A stretch of DNA of 8,739 nt from an uncultured Opitutia bacterium. GTDB lineage: Bacteria > Verrucomicrobiota > Verrucomicrobiia > Opitutales > Opitutaceae. A program made the position numbers and the translations under genes. How positions within the stretch are numbered: the stretch's first letter is position 1; each line of letters begins with the position of its first letter. Positions 5,480-8,739 of this stretch are shown piece by piece. The notes beneath the pieces were generated by a model, which saw only the letters and a list, made by a program, of their open reading frames with translations, was not told where the DNA came from and searched no databases. The DNA lies in contig CAJAFD010000281.1 in assembly GCA_903938935.1 (NCBI GenBank), forward strand, positions 1 through 8,739, written 5' to 3'.

Positions 5480-6227
5480 ACCGCCGGTGCTCCCGCGTTG
5501 GAAATGTGTCTGCGCCTACGACGGGGCGCCGTTTAGCGGCTGGCAAAGTCAGCCCGGCGGCAACGGCATCCAAGATATCATTGAGGCGCGTCTGGCGCAG
5601 ATTTTCGGCGGGCCGGTGCGCACGCATGCGAGCGGGCGGACGGATGCCGGCGTGCACGCGCGCGCGCAGGTGTTTCACTTCGAAGCAGCGTGGCGGCACG
5701 CGCCGGAGCGGTTGTTGGCGGCGTTGCGCTCGGAGTTGCCGCCGGCGATTCAGATCGCCTCGGTGCGCGCGGTGCCGGCGACGTTTCACGCGCGGTTCTC
5801 GGCGACGGGGAAAATTTATACGTATCACGTGCACCTCGGCGACGCGGATCCGTTTACGCGGCCCTATGCGTGGGCGGTGTTTCGGCCGTTGGATTTGACC
5901 GCGATGGAGGCGGCGGCGGCGGAGTTGCGCGGCACGCATGATTTTAAGGCGTTCTCGGCGTTTAACGGCGTGGAGCGCGAAGACACCGTGCGGGATTTGC
6001 GCCGTTTGGAGCTCGTGCGTCGCGGCGCGCACGTGCGCATCACGGCGGAGGCGAACGGCTTTCTTTATAAAATGGTGCGGAGCCTCGTGGGTGCGCTCGT
6101 GGCGGTGGGCGAGGGCAAGCTCACGCCGGCGCAAGTGCGGGCGATTCTGGCGTCGCGGGTGCGGACGAATGTCGTGCAGACGGCGCCGCCGCAGGGGTTG
6201 TTTTTGGAAAAGGTGTTTTACCGGTGA
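5466..6227 (+). CDS. truA: tRNA pseudouridine(38-40) synthase TruA
   Basis: This 253-aa enzyme converts uridines 38-40 in the anticodon stem-loop of many tRNAs to pseudouridine. The catalytic loop ASGRTDAGVHA holds the nucleophilic aspartate (D60), and the conserved stacking tyrosine lies in TGKIYTYHV (Y118). FHARFSATG, HDFKAFSA, NGFLYKMVR and the C-terminal APPQGLFLEKVFY are family motifs in the correct order. Length is normal. The ATG overlaps ruvX by 14 nt, and the TGA stop overlaps the GTG start of the comF-like gene (GTGA), so these three genes form a tightly coupled unit. Confidence 0.96.
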   Translation: MKAAEPPVLPRWKCVCAYDGAPFSGWQSQPGGNGIQDIIEARLAQIFGGPVRTHASGRTDAGVHARAQVFHFEAAWRHAPERLLAALRSELPPAIQIASVRAVPATFHARFSATGKIYTYHVHLGDADPFTRPYAWAVFRPLDLTAMEAAAAELRGTHDFKAFSAFNGVEREDTVRDLRRLELVRRGAHVRITAEANGFLYKMVRSLVGALVAVGEGKLTPAQVRAILASRVRTNVVQTAPPQGLFLEKVFYR

Positions 6228-6949
6228 GCACGGGCGGCGAACTCTGGCGGGGCTTGGGAGACGTGGTGTTTCCGCCGTCGTGCGTCGCTTGTCGGAGCGT
6301 AGTCGAAGGCAGCGGTTTCAAACACCTGTGCGTGAAGTGCGCGGGCCAACTCGACTTTGTGCAGGCGCCGCATTGTGCGACGTGCGGGTCGCCGTTTTAC
6401 GGGGTGATGGAAGGCGAGCGGATGTGTCCGCATTGCGAAGGATTGAATCCGGCGTTTAGGACGGGTTGCACCGCGGTGTTGTTTCGTGGGCCGGCGCGGG
6501 CGCTGGTGATCGAGTTGAAATACCATCGTGGTTTGCACGCGGTGGCGGACATGGAGGCGATTTTCGCGCGCTCGACCGAAGTGCGCGCGCAGGTGGCAGG
6601 CGCGGTGTTGGTGCCCGTGCCCTTGCACGCGCGCAAAGCCCGGGAGCGTGGCTTTAATCAAAGTCTCCTGTTGGCGCAGGCTTTGGCGCGAGTGGGCGGC
6701 GGACGCGTGGAGGAGTTGCTGCGGCGCGATGTGGACACGCGTTCGCAGACGGAATTCGACCGGAAGACCCGCCAGGCCAACCTCAAAAATGCCTTTGCAC
6801 TGGTTCCCGGAGCTCGCCTTACTCCCGAACTGAAATATGTGCTCGTCGACGATGTTTTTACGACTGGTTCCACGCTTAACAGCTGTGCGCGCGTCCTGCG
6901 CCGCGCGGGCGTGCTGAATCTCGACGTCGTGACGTTTGCCCACGGTTAA
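6224..6949 (+). CDS. ComF-family phosphoribosyltransferase-like protein
   Basis: This 241-aa protein joins an N-terminal double zinc-finger to a phosphoribosyltransferase domain, the ComFC/GntX layout. Four CxxC pairs are present (C20/C23, C36/C39, C51/C54, C68/C71). Then come IELKYHRG (96-103), VPVPLHARKARERGFNQSLLLA with the family RGFNQ, and the PRPP loop VLVDDVFTTGST (206-217). Family members are needed for DNA uptake in competent bacteria and for use of DNA as a nutrient; the exact biochemical role is unresolved. The start is a GTG whose last two bases form part of the truA stop (GTGA). No Shine-Dalgarno is obvious, so translation probably depends on coupling to truA. No other competence gene is visible here, and DNA uptake should not be concluded from this gene alone. 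Confidence 0.93.
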   Translation: MSTGGELWRGLGDVVFPPSCVACRSVVEGSGFKHLCVKCAGQLDFVQAPHCATCGSPFYGVMEGERMCPHCEGLNPAFRTGCTAVLFRGPARALVIELKYHRGLHAVADMEAIFARSTEVRAQVAGAVLVPVPLHARKARERGFNQSLLLAQALARVGGGRVEELLRRDVDTRSQTEFDRKTRQANLKNAFALVPGARLTPELKYVLVDDVFTTGSTLNSCARVLRRAGVLNLDVVTFAHG

Positions 6950-6963
6950 CTTTCTCCTTCGCC

Positions 6964-7833
6964 ATGCATTTTGATAAACCGACTTACAAGGTCCGCAAAA
7001 ACGCCAAGAAAGAGATCCCCAAGGGTCTTTACACCAAGGATCCGCTGACCGGCGAAATTCTCTTCAATAAGGAGATCGAGGATAACCAAATGGTCGTGCC
7101 GCGCAGCGGGCACCATTTCCCCATCGGCGCGCGGGCGCGCATCGATTCGCTCTTTGATGAAGGTACGTTCGTCGAGTCCGATGCGGACGTGAAATCGGGC
7201 GATCCGTTGAAGTTCGTCGATTCGCAGCCTTATCCGGAGCGCATCAAGCGCTACGAAAAAGACAGCGGCCTGCCCGAAGCAGTGATCTGCGGCACGGGCA
7301 AGATTTACGGGATCAAAGTTTCCGTCGCGGTGATGGATTTTCGTTTCTGCGGCGGCGCCATGGGCGCGGCGGCGGGCGAGAAAATTACCCGCGCCATCGA
7401 GACCGCGCTCGCGAAGAAGACGCCGTGCATCATTTTCAGCGCCTCGGGCGGCGCGCGCATGCAGGAAGGTATTTTCTCGCTCATGCAGATGGCCAAGACC
7501 AGCGCGGCGCTGGGTCGCTTGGCTGAGGCTAAGTTGCCTTTCATCTCGGTGCTCACGCATCCGACGATGGGCGGCGTCACCGCCAGTTTCGCCACGCTCG
7601 GTGATGTGATCATCGCGGAGCCAGCGGCGTTGATCGGCTTTGCGGGCGCGCGCGTCATCAAGGACACGACGAAGCAATCGCTCCCTGCGGGTTTTCAGAC
7701 CGCGGAGTTTTTGCTCAAACACGGATTGATCGACCAGATCGTGCCGCGCCTCGAAATGCGCGAGCGGCTCCGCGACATCCTCGCGGCTTTGCACACGAAA
7801 AAAGTGCCCGCCTCGGTCGCGGCTAAGAACTAA
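6964..7833 (+). CDS. accD: Acetyl-CoA carboxylase carboxyltransferase subunit beta, lacking the zinc-ribbon cysteines
   Basis: This 289-aa protein is the beta subunit of the carboxyltransferase of acetyl-CoA carboxylase, which with AccA moves the carboxyl group from biotin on AccB to acetyl-CoA to make malonyl-CoA for fatty-acid synthesis. The carboxyltransferase core is intact: LKFVDSQPYPERI, FSASGGARMQEG (158-169), SLMQMAKTSAAL, TMGGVTASFATLGD and ALIGFAGARVI. The N-terminal region keeps the zinc-ribbon frame (YTK...G...L, then P..GHHF) but all four zinc cysteines are gone. By alignment with E. coli C27, C30, C46 and C49 the residues are D26, T29, V45 and S48, with the same spacing. The gene starts 14 nt after comF without a Shine-Dalgarno. 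A hairpin with T-tract begins at its stop codon. The truA/accD/folC order is also known in E. coli. Confidence 0.95.
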   Translation: MHFDKPTYKVRKNAKKEIPKGLYTKDPLTGEILFNKEIEDNQMVVPRSGHHFPIGARARIDSLFDEGTFVESDADVKSGDPLKFVDSQPYPERIKRYEKDSGLPEAVICGTGKIYGIKVSVAVMDFRFCGGAMGAAAGEKITRAIETALAKKTPCIIFSASGGARMQEGIFSLMQMAKTSAALGRLAEAKLPFISVLTHPTMGGVTASFATLGDVIIAEPAALIGFAGARVIKDTTKQSLPAGFQTAEFLLKHGLIDQIVPRLEMRERLRDILAALHTKKVPASVAAKN

Positions 7834-7865
7834 AACCACGACCTCCGGCCGCGGTGGTGGTTTTT
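7832..7865 (+). terminator. Hairpin with T-tract between accD and folC
   Basis: AAAACCAC (7832-7839) pairs with GTGGTTTT (7857-7864), and after one mismatch ACC (7841-7843) pairs with GGT (7853-7855). The 3' arm runs into five T's (7861-7865). The left arm begins inside the accD TAA stop. The shape fits an intrinsic terminator, though the T-tract is short and folC starts only 11 nt later, so it may act as a partial terminator or attenuator. Confidence 0.65.
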
Positions 7866-7876
7866 CTCGTTCGCCC

Positions 7877-8739
7877 ATGTCTGTCGAACCTTCCCTGTCC
7901 GACTATGCGGCGGTGCAGGACTATCTTTTTAGCCTCAAGGCCCAAGGGCTGAAGTTCGGCATTGATCGCATGCGTCTGCTCGCGGCCGCAATTGGGCAGC
8001 CCGAGCGCGCGGTGCCGTGCGTGCATGTCGCGGGGACCAACGGCAAGGGCTCCGTCTCGGCGATGCTCGATGCGATTTTTCAAGAAGCGGGTTTGCGGCG
8101 CGGGCTTTACACGTCGCCGCATCTCGTGCGCCTCGGCGAACGCGTTCAAGTGAACCGCCAGATTTTGACCGAGGCCGAAATCATGGCGTACACGCGGGAA
8201 CTCCGCCCCATCGCGGCGCAACTCGCGGCCACGGGCGGCGTGGATGATCATCCGAGTTTTTTTGAATTCATGACGGCGATGGCGTTCCTGCAATTTGCGC
8301 GGAAAGGCTGCGACGTAAACGTGATCGAGGTCGGCATGGGCGGGCGGTTGGATGCGACGAATATCGTGACGCCAGCCGTCAGCGTGATCACCTCCATCGG
8401 GCTCGATCATTGCGAGATGCTGGGCCACACCGTCGAGCTGATCGCCGCGGAGAAAGCCGGGATTATTAAACCCGGCGTGCCGGTCGTCATGGGCCGCATG
8501 CCGCTGGCAGCGGAGCGTGTGATTCGCGCGCGCGCGGCAGAATGCGGCTCGCGGCTCGTGAGCGTGAGCGACGTGTTTGGCGCGGACCTCGCGGCTTATC
8601 CGCCGACCAATCTCGAGGGCGATTATCAACGTTGGAACGCGGCCACGGCGACGCTCGTCGCGCGCGAGTTAGTGGGACGTTGGTCGATCAACGAAGCGCA
8701 GATTGCGCGGGGCTTGCGGCACGTGGATTGGCCGGGACG
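7877..8739 (+). CDS. folC: Bifunctional folylpolyglutamate synthase/dihydrofolate synthase, 3'-truncated by the window end
   Basis: The frame opens at ATG 7877 and runs without a stop through the window end, giving 287 residues of a protein usually about 420-450 aa. FolC adds glutamate to dihydropteroate and to folates, using ATP, in the cytoplasm. The P-loop is HVAGTNGKGSVS (50-61), followed by YTSPHLVRLGERVQVN (78-93), EVGMGGRLDATN (151-162), SIGLDHCEMLG (173-183), and EKAGIIKPG (192-200) with the lysine that is typically carbamylated (K193). The Mur-ligase central domain is present; the C-terminal domain is cut off after GDYQRWNAATA and DWPG. It lies downstream of accD as in E. coli, but a terminator-like hairpin separates them. 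The 11-nt leader between hairpin and ATG has no Shine-Dalgarno. Confidence 0.95.
   Translation, partial: MSVEPSLSDYAAVQDYLFSLKAQGLKFGIDRMRLLAAAIGQPERAVPCVHVAGTNGKGSVSAMLDAIFQEAGLRRGLYTSPHLVRLGERVQVNRQILTEAEIMAYTRELRPIAAQLAATGGVDDHPSFFEFMTAMAFLQFARKGCDVNVIEVGMGGRLDATNIVTPAVSVITSIGLDHCEMLGHTVELIAAEKAGIIKPGVPVVMGRMPLAAERVIRARAAECGSRLVSVSDVFGADLAAYPPTNLEGDYQRWNAATATLVARELVGRWSINEAQIARGLRHVDWPG

Noticed and set aside
6946..7878. 310-aa open frame on the - strand covering all of accD
   Set aside because: High GC at third positions commonly opens antisense frames. The protein is rich in Arg, His and Asp and has no recognisable domain.
7823..8629. 268-aa open frame on the - strand opposite folC
   Set aside because: The + strand carries clear FolC motifs throughout, and the antisense frame has no family signature.

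Overview
This GC-rich window holds dense single-copy genes with short spacers. It looks like a chromosomal region of a free-living bacterium. The gene content, the almost complete lack of Shine-Dalgarno sequences and the style of the small basic helix-turn-helix protein suggest a verrucomicrobium of the Opitutaceae type; this is an inference from memory of such proteins, not a search. I see no mobile element, CRISPR array, rRNA, tRNA or phage gene.

Layout. (1) Positions 1-434 hold the 3' part of an APRT-like phosphoribosyltransferase gene on the + strand, broken by an apparent 1-nt frameshift near 240. (2) A convergent M20-family metallopeptidase lies on the - strand (457-1764). (3) A divergent spacer leads to an RbsD/FucU sugar mutarotase (1939-2328) and an SDR oxidoreductase (2413-3204), a plausible small carbohydrate-metabolism pair. 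(4) An AT-rich promoter region precedes a 128-aa coiled-coil plus HTH DNA-binding protein (3281-3667), which is closed by a strong intrinsic terminator (3693-3721). (5) A MoeB-type adenylyltransferase fused to a rhodanese domain runs on the - strand (3794-4969). (6) Divergent from it is a compact + strand housekeeping run: ruvX, truA, comF-like, accD and the start of folC. The first three genes overlap, accD follows after 14 nt, and a hairpin with a T-tract separates accD from folC.

The last block combines RNA processing (RuvX, TruA), a PRPP-binding ComF protein, fatty-acid synthesis (AccD) and folate metabolism (FolC). The truA/accD/folC order matches the gene order known from E. coli, so this is conserved housekeeping synteny, not an accessory island.

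I do not see a convincing new multi-gene system. The most unusual features are AccD with all four zinc-ribbon cysteines replaced at conserved spacing, the small basic DNA-binding protein with its isolated AT-rich promoter and strong terminator, and the frameshifted phosphoribosyltransferase with an altered PRPP loop.
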